Source: Tetracentron sinense (taxonomy: Eukaryota; Streptophyta; Magnoliopsida; Trochodendrales; Trochodendraceae). From it: DNA of 64,000 nucleotides. The stretch spans positions 5,830,501-5,894,500 of the forward strand of contig CM026560.1 of assembly GCA_015143295.1 (NCBI GenBank). The letters are read 5' to 3'. Position numbers and translations under genes: made by a program. The number at the start of each line of letters is the position of its first letter. Position 1 is the first letter of the stretch. The notes under the pieces are model-generated. The model saw only the letters and a list, made by a program, of their open reading frames with translations, had not been told where the DNA came from and did not search any database. Below are positions 54,648 through 64,000 of the stretch, one piece after another.

Positions 54648-56734
54648 TGTCGCGCCCCAAAATCCCCCCTAGGAGTTAGGAGAGACTTTAGACGTGACTA
54701 TCCTAACCTGGCAAACCATCCTGTAAAATGTACAAGGCATAAACATAGTGGAAGCTTAAATCAAAGTGCGGAAGCGTGAACCCAAAAATTTCTATTATAT
54801 ACAAGAACAATATTCCAAGTTTTTATACATCAACATGACTAAATGTAAGAGTGGACATGCCCACCCATCAAAATACAAAAATAAACTCTCTCTCACTCAA
54901 TAATCACCCTAATAGGGCCAAATATCTAAGTCTCTTGCCTCCACCTAAGGCTCTACTACAGGCTCCACAAAAGGCTTCTCCTTACCATAGTCCTCCTCGA
55001 CCTAAGGACCAGGAGCACGAATATTAAACGGTGTACCTGCCAACATCAAAATGTACGACTGAGTATTAAAACACTCAGCGAGTACAAGCTACTAGTTAAT
55101 AGTGATATAATATCATTAATGACATATAGGAAATTTAAACAATGCATTCATGAGTATGCATGAATCCCAAGCGCAAAACCTCATGTAAATCATGTGTGCA
55201 TAATTCATAGCTTGTACTTGAAATTATCTTTTCGTATTTTCAAAATTTGCTTATCGTGCTTAAAAATTTTATTTTTGTCTTGTGAGAATCATGCTTGTCT
55301 TGTCTTGTTTCTTGTTTGAATCATACTTGTCTTGTCATGCTTGTCTTTGAAACTAGATATTAGTGCCCTTGAAACGACTTTAAAACCGGGTATGTAAATA
55401 CCCCTCATCGAAATACTTGAAGCCGGGTGTGTAAATACTCTTCATTGAAATAGAAAAGGCACACTAATATCCTTGACCGGCCCAACGCCCGGCATTATCA
55501 TAATTGCTTATCTTGTTTTCTTGAAGCCGGGTATGGTATATCCTAGGATATGCCCTATCTTTGACTAACCCAAAGTTCGACTTTATCATGTGTCTCGTAA
55601 ATCACGTGTCTTCTCTTGGTTTGTCTTCATATACTTATACTTAGAAAACTCGGTTCCTACATACATGTTTGTGCATAGTGATTTGTGAACATTATAATGT
55701 CATAGTGATACTTAAGGAAATAACATCGATACCTTTAAAGCATAATTATGGGGAAAACCTTAAAAGCATCTTAGTATGCATGAACAAGCTCGAAACATGG
55801 AATCATGGCAATAGGAATCATACATTTGACATACATGACATAGATCATGGTTACTTAGCCTATTACATCCATAATGTACTTTATAGTTCATACATTTAGA
55901 GAAATCATGATAGATTTAGGAATTGGAAACACATGTAAGCAATCTAAACATTTCAAACTTGGAATCCTAAGTTGGGGATCTAGGTTATCACTAAGTTAAT
56001 TAGAAGGGTGTACTTACAATTTTCATTCACAATCATGCTTTAATCCTCTTTTCAATATTTGTATCATAACAAGATAGGTAGTAGAAGGTACTTACCTTTA
56101 GGATTGGGGAAAAGTTTGAGAAGACTTGAGAAGGTAAGATCCTAGCTTCATGGAAGGATCTCAAGCTCCAACTTGATCACCCAAGGAAAACCCTAGCTTC
56201 TTCCTTTTCTCCCTCTCTAAACTCTCTCAATGTTGTGCCTTGAGGGTTTATGAAACTCTAACTCACGAATTTGGGTATAAATAGGCAAAAGGGTGGTCAA
56301 AAGACCAACTTACCCTTAATGAAATGGTGTAAAAGGCTCAACTGGGCAAAATTTCGGGGGCCTGGTTGACCCTGCTAGGTCAAACACCTTACTGTTTAGC
56401 CCATTTTGGCATTTTCTTGACAGTCGGTAGACTGGCCTTGTGGGGGGATCCGAACCCACCGTTAGCCCATTTTGGGCCTTTTCGAGACAGTCGGTCGACC
56501 GACCTTCACAAGAACTTGGTGATTTCTCTTGTTTTTTTTCCCATTTTTCTCACTTAGAGTGTTTCCACTCTCCCCTTAACTCACCTAGAGTGCTTCCACT
56601 TTTTTACCTTGGCTTTAACACCCATACAACACATCAAATTTTGATTTTAATTTCTTTTATTCAATCATTAAACACCAAAATACATAGAAGGCCCTTTTTG
56701 ACCAAAAATCACTATTCACAGACACTATGCCCCA
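54648..56734 (-). repeat. Solo gypsy LTR, about 2.1 kb (fourth LTR family)
   Basis: It starts TGTCGCGCCCCAAAATCC and probably ends GACACTATGCCCCA. Start and internal segments (CCTGCCAACATCAAAATGTAC, ACTGAGTA...ACACTCAGCG) resemble family G LTRs, fixing the minus orientation. A TATA-like AT stretch lies at 56276-56285. The palindrome GTCGGTCGACCGAC (56490-56503) and a variant near 56420 lie upstream. It separates RNase H from integrase of G2. The target duplication is uncertain: GATTT on the left versus ACTAG, or GATTG a few bases further, on the right. Confidence 0.8.
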
Positions 56735-57992
56735 ACTAGGTGATTGAGTTTCAGGGTTCTACCAATTTGTTCTGAAGGATGGATTCTTGTTTAAGGGCAA
56801 CCAACTTTGTATTCTCGCACCTCCCTTACAAGACTTTCTCGTTTGGGAGCTCCACACCGGTGGAGTAGCTGGCCACTTCAGCCGAGACAAAACCATTGCC
56901 ATCATGGAAGATAGATTCTATTGGCCAAGTTTCAACCGGGACATCGCCAAGATCATAGGGCAGTGTCATACATTGTCAACTGGCAAAGCAAAGAAAGTAG
57001 AATACAGGGTTGTATACCCCGTTGCCAGTGCCACATGTTCCTTGGCAAGATATTAGTATGAATTTCGTGCTTGAGCTTCCCAAGACTATAAAGAAGCACA
57101 ATTCCATCTATGTGGTAGTGGATCGATTTAAAAAAATGGTCCTTTTCATACTTTGCTCCAAAATATCTGATTCCACTAAAATCCCTAGATTATTTTTTGA
57201 GGAGGCTGTTCGGTTACATGGTTTGCCAAAGACCATAGTGTCAAGCAGGGATGTAAAATTCATGAGTTATTTTGGAAGACACTGTGCCACATGATGGGTA
57301 CTAGACTTCAGTTTTCATTTGCCTACCATCCATATACAAATGGTAAAACTGAAGTTGTTAATAGAAGTTTGAGAAACTTGTTGCGATGTCTAGTTGGTGA
57401 TCACATTAGAGCGTGGGATCTAATGTTGCCTATAGCTGAGTTTGCATATCATAATTCTATCAATAGGACCTTAGGCATGAGTCCATTTGAGGTAGTGCAT
57501 GATTATAAACCTAGGACACCCATAGATCTCATTTCGATGTCAACTACACATAGGCCATATGAGTCTGCAGACACATTTGCACATCATATTCATGAATTGC
57601 ATGTTAAGATTAAGAAACAGAATACCATAAATAATAAGAAATATAAATTTGCTGCTGATTCACATCGTAATTACAAGAAATTTCAGGTGGGTGATTTTGT
57701 GATGATTTGGGTGAGGCCTGAGCGATTCCCGCAAAGGGTTACAAAAAAGCTACTAGCCCGCGGTGCTAGCCCATTCAAAGTAGTGAAGCGTGTTGGTTCC
57801 AATGTGTATATTCTAGACCTTCCACTGGAAATGGGTATTTGCCTAATTCTCAATGTGGAGGATCTTGTGCCTTTTCGTGGTCCAGTAGTCCCACCCCCTA
57901 ACCCATTCTCTAACCCTGACACTATACCTGACCAATCCCTACCATCATTACCACCTCCTCCACCACCCGTACCTCACAGAAAGGAAGAAATT
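56735..57992 (+). pseudogene. Gypsy G2 integrase
   Basis: DGFLFKGNQLCI, then the zinc region ELHTGGVAGHFSRDKTIAI...QCHTLS (the final Cys pair is altered to C-x-x-L). Catalytic core: [47 protein letters not shown] and HPYTNGKTEVVNRSLRNLL (catalytic Asp, Asp, Glu). Then WDLMLPIAEFAYHNSINRT, GDFVMIWVRPERFP and VEDLVPF (GPY/F module). A frameshift near 57050 and one near 57295 occur. The long block 57291-58000 is open. Confidence 0.92.
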
Positions 57993-58001
57993 GATCATAT
58001 C

Positions 58002-58148
58002 CTAGGAAGCACGGATACTTTGAAAATGGAAACGTATCGTATCGCCGTACCCGTATCGCCGTATCGGATACAGCATTTCTAAGGTAAAACTTAGCTGTTT
58101 TCATAATTTCTGCCGTATCGCCCGTATCGCCGTATCCGTGCTTCCTAG
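58002..58148. mobile_element. hAT-type MITE, 147 bp, in the integrase-chromodomain junction
   Basis: Terminal inverted repeats CTAGGAAGCACGGATAC, with perfect 8-bp duplications ATCATATC at 57994-58001 and 58149-58156. It consists almost wholly of CCGTATCG-type words on both arms. Its termini match the 627-bp element at 63259-63885. Confidence 0.93.
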
Positions 58149-58297
58149 ATCATATCTTAGATGAGCAAGTGGTTTCCACCAAACATTGAGGATACTAAAA
58201 GTTTCTTGTCAAATGGAAAGGTCGACCAGAAGCAAATTGCACTTGGGCTACTAGGGACGAGCTACAACGGATTGATCCTTTAATCTTGGATCATTGA
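58149..58297 (+). pseudogene. Gypsy G2 chromodomain
   Basis: After the MITE the frame reads ILDEQVVSTKH, then KFLVKWKGRPEANCTWATRD and ELQRIDPLI, the carboxy-terminal chromodomain of chromoviruses, which guides integration to modified chromatin. One stop near 58187 and a single stop after the W-A-T-R-D block terminate it. The aromatic Trp in VKWKG and TW are preserved. Confidence 0.88.
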
Positions 58298-58344
58298 CAT
58301 AGTTATGATTTATTGGGGATGAATCCTTTTCGGACGAGGAGAGT

Positions 58345-59442
58345 TGATGCAGACATCCAGAAGCCCAATGAATGTCAGGTTTACCAGAGGAGGAGGAAGA
58401 AGAAGAAGACCCCCATGTTACTTTGGATAGATGACTTAGGGTATTGAAGACCTCATATGCAAATATAGATCATTAGGAAGACCCCACACTGGGAAGGTAG
58501 CATATGGATTGGTTTAGTATGATTTAACATAGTTTTGAAGCCCAATGGGCTGAACTTTTAGTTAGGGAGGAAACAATTTATTAGTATCGGGTTATTATAG
58601 TCTTTTTTATGTGTTTTAGTTATTTGAGTTTTTTTTACCATTAGGGTTTCAACTATTTAAAGACTCTTTTTTGCTGTAAATGTTTTAGTTAGTTAATGAT
58701 AATAAAAGAATAGAGTTCTTTTTAGTATTCTCTTGTGATGAGATTAGGTGTGATAGCATGAGAGTGATTCCCTAAAGCTCTAAGGTATACTTTTGATCTC
58801 ATTTAGATGTTTTGATTCCTCGTTTTGTTCTTGAAACCCAATCCTATCAAAACCCTAGATCTCCACTGTCATTGAAACCACCCTACCCTAACCCTAACCC
58901 TAACCCTTCAACCAACAGCCACCCTAGCCCCTTCTTCCCTTTGCTGTCCTAGTTTTCCAGCAGCTCTATAATGCCTGTCCCAGCCTATTTCCTCTTTATA
59001 AACCTGTCCCCATGACAGTTACATCCCTTTAATACTTTTTCTATTGCTGTTACAGTATTTATGCAATTGCTAAACCCTAAAACAGTTATGCCTAAACCAC
59101 CTAAACCCTAATTGAATTTCCAAAACCCTAATAATTAAAATCCCAAACCCTAAACCTATACAACTCTTCGAAACCCTAGAATAGGTTTGAAAACCTGCAT
59201 TGAGTTAATAGCTAACCCCCTAAGCTTGTGGAAACATAGAATTCCATGCAACCCTCATGATATAACTGATGGTTGTATATGTAGGTTTGTGATGTGGCCT
59301 CAAATCATCATAAAATTGTTTTCTTGAATTTTATGAAATAATTATTTGTGATCAAATTGTTACTTTATAATTTTCATTATTATTGTTAATTCAGTCTTGA
59401 GCTCAACACACTAGATTTAGGCCATTGCATGGTCCTACATCA
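58345..59442 (+). repeat. 3' LTR of gypsy G2 with telobox cluster
   Basis: It starts TGATGCAGACATCC and ends GTCCTACATCA. The segment 58880-59180 holds six AAACCCTA motifs and CCCTAACCCTAACCC with one extra CCCTAA unit relative to the 5' LTR. It differs from the 5' LTR at scattered positions and small indels. Confidence 0.92.
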
Positions 59443-60984
59443 AGCGTACTTGGTAAAAACGCAACCTGGCGATTTTCTAAGGTTCAATGGGAAGACAGAG
59501 TCGAGACTGTGACTGATCTAACACACTATATTTTAATGAAATGAGTCCCTTCATATAATGTTGTAATGTGACATCCTGCAAATGGCTATCTTTCAAATAA
59601 TCCTTTAGGAAGAGGTTGAGAGTACTATGCTCTCTAAATGAATCCTAAAACCTATTTGGGTAGGAGTATTATGCTGGAGCTGATAGACTCACCTTTCTAA
59701 GTGTGGAAACTCAGAACTTCTTATGAGATTATAGGCTATCTTTGAGAACTCAGTAAATCAAGATTAAAGCACAAACGTAAAGGTGTTGTGCTATTGTGTA
59801 CATAGAACTATGAAAGAAGTAAGACAGGTCTGTCTGGTCAACATGGATTCGTTAGTTCAAGGATCCGTCCACTAATGTTCTATGGAAAAATTTGATTTTT
59901 TGCACTAAGTGGAGGTTCAAGTCGAAAAACACCTTCATGTAGGCAAAGGGCTTCCTTAGATGCCCATGCCATTAACAATCTAAGGCTTTGTTTGGTTAGA
60001 AGAAATTTTTTTTTGAAAAAAGTCGTTCGGACAAAAAATAGGGTTTGGTTTGTACCATAGTTGCAGGGAAGCTATGTACAGGGTGGAAACAGGAAGCTTG
60101 TTTCTCAGACTCGCTTCCTCAGACAAATTCGCTTTAGGAAACTCGCTTCCTAGGAAGCTCGTTTCCATCACGTCCCATTTAGTAGTCAAAGGGAGCTGTA
60201 TGCGTGAAGTGATGTGGTAGACCATAGTCTATAGCCTAGGACTTTAAGCAAGTATCGTCGGTTTGGAACCTAAGGCACCTACTTTTCCACAAAAATCTCA
60301 TGTAAGATAAAATCAAAGATATAACTACTCATAATAATATAAAATGGGAATGAGGAGAATATATCTCATTTCTCGCTTCCCGTTTCCTAAGGTTTTTTTG
60401 AACCTTGCTTCCCGCTTCTCGCTTTCGCTTTGTTTCTCGTTTTCGTTTTGCTTCTTGTTTTTGCTTCTCGCTCTGATAACTATTGTTTGTACATCCAAAA
60501 AGAAACTTTACCCAAAGTTAATGCTTATGTTTGGCTTACACTTTGGAGAAGCAACTTTTGTCATGGATATAAGATGGAAAAAACATGTTTTATACCTGAT
60601 AATACACATCCAAGAGATGACCCTTTAGCAAGTATGTGCACTCTGTGATTTGATAAAGCTCAAAGTAAAACTAGCACCCGCGTTGATTAATACAATAACA
60701 TAGTAAAAATTGTTATATGCTGATATGCACAGGAAAAAACTAAGAGGAGACACAATGAGCAGGACCAATGCAAATAGTCATGATTTGATAAAGCGTATGC
60801 ATAATTCAAAAATTTAGGAACCCACAGTGAATGATGCACATGAACCAAAACCCTGATTGATTCAAAGCATGAAGGATGGAAACCCTATTTTCTTTTCCTT
60901 TTTTTGATAGGTATTCAAAGAATTTTATTCAATAAAACGGGATTTCATGGATAGGTGAAACAAACAAAAAAAGAGAGGATAAAA
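59443..60984. other. Interval without a gene; degenerate repeats
   Basis: From 59985 the sequence GGCTTTGTTTGGTTAGAAG resembles the terminus of Tourist-like MITEs. 60100-60170 and 60360-60470 are rich in CGCTTCC/GGAAGC words in inverted arrangement. 60893-60935 looks like a LINE 3' tail on the minus strand (AATTCTTTGAATACC then A-rich). No coding region is recognised. Confidence 0.45.
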
Positions 60985-62690
60985 TCACTGAGATTCAGAT
61001 GATACCATTTTATTTTTGGAGGCGGATTGTGATCAGGTGGCCAGTGCGAGGTATTCTTAGATGCTTTGAGGCCTTATCCAGCCTGAAGATTAATTTGGCC
61101 AAGAGTAAGCTGATAGGGGTGGGGGAGGTGGAGGGAGGTTTTTTGGAAAGGAGTGCTAGAAGTTTGGGTTGCAAGTTGGTTTCCTTGCCCATCAAGTATC
61201 TTGGATTGCCATTAGGAGCGAATTTGTGGTTGTCGGTTATTTGGGATCTGGTGGTGGAGAGAGTTGAGTTGAGATTAGCAGGGTGGAAGAAAAGATTCCT
61301 GTCCTTGGGAGGGAGGATAGCTTTGATCAAAAGTGTGTTGGCGAGCATTACAATCTTTTTCAATGCTTTGTTATGCCTAGGGCGGTGAGCATGCCGTTGG
61401 AGAAGCTTCAAAGGGATTTCTTGTCGGGGGGCTGGGGGGACTCCAGGAAATTGCACCTTGTGAAGTAGGAATGAGTTACGAGACTAAAGGAGTTTGGAGG
61501 TTTGGGTTTTAGAAGAATCAAGTGCATGAATAAAGCCTAATTGGGAAAGTGGATTTGGCGCTTCAATTCGGAGAAGTCGACATTGTGGAGGAGGGTTATT
61601 AAGCATAAATTTGGGGTCTGTAGGGGTGATTGGGATCCGAAACCGGTGAGAAGGTCTTATGGGGTGGGAGTTTGGAAAGGGGTAATGATGACTATGGTTT
61701 TGATCCAGGAATTTTTAAAATTTAAGGTAGGGAATGGGAATAGAGTGAGATTCTGGGAAGATGACTGGTTGGGGGGCGGGAGCTGTGCGAGAGGTTTCTA
61801 AATCTCTATAGATTGGTGTCGAGGAGAGAGGTGGCGGTGCAGGATTGTTATGTGGTCCAGGATGGTGAGGTTAGGTGGGGTCCGCGGTTTAGTAGGGACA
61901 ACTTTGAGGATAGAGAATTGGGTGATTGGTTGGAGCTTCAAAGACTTCTTACGAAGTGCATGATTCATCTAGATTTGGAAGATAGAAGAAAATGGGAAGG
62001 GGGTGTAGAGGAGGAATTTTCAACTGTTCATTGTTACTCGGTGCTGTGGAAGAAGGATGGGGAGGAGGAGGGGAGGATAAACAATGCTTTCAAGAAGATT
62101 TAGAAACTTCAGATTCCCTCGAAGGTGCAGGCCTTCCTTTGGGCTGCTTCTTTAAACAAAGTTCTCACGGTTGATCATTTGAAGCATAGGGGTATGACTA
62201 TTCCCAATAGATGTATTATGTGTAGGTAGGCTGAGGAGAATGTTCCGCATCTTTTCGTTCATTGCTCTCAAGCACAGGTAGTTTGGAATCATTTTTTGGG
62301 TTTGTTTAGGATGAGTTGGGTTTCGCAAGGGGATCTGGGGGAAGTGGTGTTGGGATGGCCGAAAGGTGTGTTCTGTAGGAAATGGAATGAGGTTTGGAAG
62401 ATGCTCCCGGTGGCGATTTGTTGGGGTTTGTGGAGGGAACGGAATCGAAGAATTTTTGAAGATAAGGAAGAGTCGATGCCCAAAGTCATTCTTAAAATTG
62501 GATGGTTATTATACTCTTGGTTGTCTGTTCTAATTGATTTTGAGAAAGTCCATTGGACTGATTTTTTGTATAGCTGGTCAAGTATCTTAGCTTGACTTTG
62601 TTTGGGTTTCTTTGGGCGATGTTTCTTGCATCGTTTGTATATTCTTTCATCTTTTATATAATTTTCTCGTTATCCATAAAAAAAAGAAGG
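60985..62690 (+). mobile_element. 5'-truncated L1-type LINE (end of RT, zf-RVT, 3' tail)
   Basis: It begins inside RT at a DDTILFLEADCDQ-like block (about 60990). After a frameshift it continues RCFEALSSLKINLAKSKLI, PIKYLGLPLG and RLAGWKKRFLSLGGRIALIK (61050-61340). KLQRDFLSGGW, GKWIWRFNSEKSTLWRRVI and VRFWEDDWL, then zf-RVT with HLFVHCS (about 62250) and AICWGLWRERNRRIFED (62400) follow. The frame ends near 62594 and a poly(A) run is at 62677-62685. A different subfamily from the LINE at 30225-39107, and it lacks that tail. Confidence 0.9.
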
Positions 62691-63258
62691 ATCGGGGGTA
62701 TGACAATATCTAGCTCGTCTTTCAGAAAGGGGGTCAGTGCATTTGAAGCTTCCACCATTAGAGAGAGATTGATCAAAGTAGCAGGAGAGAGAGAGATCGA
62801 TCTGATAAAGATTCACGATCTGATCATTTGAAGCTTTCGTCATATGAGAGCTTTGCGTAGGTGAGTGACAGATGGCATTTGAGAGCTTTGCGCAGGTGAG
62901 CGATGGAGGGAGAGAATACTAATCCCTTTGCTTTATATACCCTGCAAAATAGTTTGTAAAGGTTCATTCTGTTGACTTCATGCCGAAGTCCAAATATCGC
63001 CTTCTCGGAAAGCTACCTCCACTTGCTTTCCAGGGAAGCCAATATTTCGACTTCCAATGACTTTTGACTTTCTCGGGAAGTCAATTGACCATGGCAAACC
63101 AAACGCCTATTTTTCTTACTTTTGACTTCCCTAGAGCTAGAAGTCGGTAGAAGTTGCTGGGGAAGTCTATCCAAACGCTGCCTAAATCAAATGGGGCATT
63201 GTTGGTTTTGATTTAATTTAAATGGAATAAATTAAGTTTAGAGTAATAGATAACAAAC
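62691..63258. other. Interval without a gene
   Basis: A direct repeat of GAGAGCTTTGCG.AGGTGAG lies at about 62847 and 62881. The 62990-63185 part has inverted GGGAAGTC/GACTTCCC words and ends CCAAACGCTGCC, which resembles a Tourist-type terminus. Nothing else is recognised. Confidence 0.4.
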
Positions 63259-63885
63259 CTAGAAAGCACGGATACTTCAAATACCCTCTCGTACCCGTAT
63301 CCGATACGTATCGGATACGGATACGGCTTAGATACGGCCGGATACGTACGGGATACGGCTGAAACGTATCCCATTAATTAAAAACAATTTTTTAATTTAG
63401 GATACGGCTCCGATACGCCAGGATACTTCGGGATACGTCGGGATACGGCCGGGATACGGCCAGGATACGGGAATTTTTTTTATTTTTTATTTTTTCAATT
63501 TTTTTTTGGAGACCCAAGGGTGTGACCCTATTTTTTTTTTGGAGACCCAAGGATGTGACCCTATCTCTTTTGTTTTTGCATGGACATGATCTTCTTTATA
63601 TTTTGCTTAGTGGATAATAGGATGACTTTCTTTTTTGCTTAATGGATGATGAGATGACCCTATTTCTTTTGCTTTTGCATGGACATGATCTTTTTTATAC
63701 ATAAAGAGAACTGAACCAATGGTTATTTTGTAATTATAATATAAAATATATTATTATTATTATTTTAAAAAAAAATTACAGACGTATCCTGGCCGTACCC
63801 GTATCCTGTTTTTTTAGGTTTTGCCGTATCGCCGTATCCGTATCGTATCGTACCTGTATCCCGTATCCGTATCCGTGCTTCCTAG
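63259..63885. mobile_element. hAT-type MITE, 627 bp, packed with GGATACGG words
   Basis: The left end CTAGAAAGCACGGATAC and (inverted) right end CTAGGAAGCACGGATAC are flanked by perfect 8-bp duplications TAACAAAC at 63251-63258 and 63886-63893. The first 220 bp contain more than ten GGATACG/CGGATAC words, and the last 110 bp contain the complementary CGTATCC. The middle has a duplicated GGAGACCCAAGG.TGTGACCC block (63510-63560). No coding capacity. The remaining 63886-64000 shows nothing. Confidence 0.93.
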
Positions 63886-64000
63886 TAACAAACATATTTA
63901 AAATTGAACCCTAACACAACCCAACAATTGGCCTAGTGGCCGGCTACTGGCTAGCCCTTGATTAGAGTAATCGATTGAAGATTTATTGATTCACCTCTAA

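Larger units (their letters stand above)
45598..59442 (+). mobile_element. Chromodomain gypsy element G2, both LTRs present, multiply interrupted
   Basis: LTRs 45598-46667 and 58345-59442 are in the same orientation. A primer-binding site (46672), gag, protease, RT, RNase H, integrase and a C-terminal chromodomain follow in order. It is split by the solo LTRs 47081-52124 and 54648-56734 and by the MITE 58002-58148. The flanks GTCGT (45593-45597) and AGCGT (59443-59447) agree at only three of five positions. Without insertions it would be about 6.6 kb, normal for a chromovirus. Stops are frequent, so it is inactive. Confidence 0.9.

Noticed and set aside
59985-63185. A 3.2-kb Tourist-like element bounded by GGCTTTGTTTGG and CCAAACGCTGCC
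   Set aside because: The ends are plausible but short, no clear TWA duplication pair could be fixed, and the interior holds a LINE with its own tail. More likely two separate remnants.

Overview
This is a stretch of a large, repeat-rich flowering-plant nuclear genome. Evidence: plant-type Ty1/copia and Ty3/gypsy retrotransposons primed from initiator tRNA-Met, plant L1- and RTE-type LINEs, a tRNA-derived SINE, hAT-type MITEs, a Helitron, one chimeric organelle-derived insertion (ndhD, ycf2 and mitochondrial-like DNA), and one intron-split host gene. Almost every open frame is a decayed transposon fragment. The species cannot be fixed from the sequence alone.

Layout. (1) 1-20365: a SIRE/Maximus-like copia element, called C here (minus strand, 5' LTR 19152-20365), split twice. 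A gypsy element (LTR 459-2575, gag running off the left edge) sits in its integrase. A complete 13.5-kb copia element, called A (4859-18397), sits in its gag. A carries a solo LTR of its own family (7502-10403) inside a third ORF, and that solo LTR carries a solo LTR of C's family (7672-9169). The target-site duplications and the reading frames across the junctions support this order. (2) 20366-25079: a field of degenerate GTTAGTTAG-type repeats and an old gypsy LTR with a solo LTR of the same family inside it. (3) 25323-26195: a TIR element carrying a 717-bp Helitron, just upstream of the host gene. (4) 26321-41815: the first three coding exons of a CCR4-type (EEP-family) deadenylase-like gene. 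Intron 2 is about 14.5 kb and holds an RTE fragment, copia gag debris, an L1-type LINE (minus strand), and a 3.7-kb chimeric organelle-derived insertion inside that LINE. The rest of the gene is not seen before 64000. (5) 41816-45597: a SINE, hAT MITEs and gypsy/copia scraps. (6) 45598-59442: a chromodomain gypsy element with both LTRs, carrying two solo LTRs of other gypsy families (47081-52124 and 54648-56734) and two hAT MITEs. (7) 59443-64000: LINE fragments and a 627-bp MITE.

How parts relate. No operon-like cooperation is expected. The history is layered insertion followed by LTR-LTR recombination that left solo LTRs. Three observations stand out. The third ORF of copia A is preceded by an internal segment that aligns with that element's own LTR promoter region. 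Nearly every LTR family here carries CG-centred palindromes of 12-16 bp at a similar distance upstream of its TATA box. The SINE and the L1-type LINE share a nearly identical 3' tail, which suggests a mobilising partnership.
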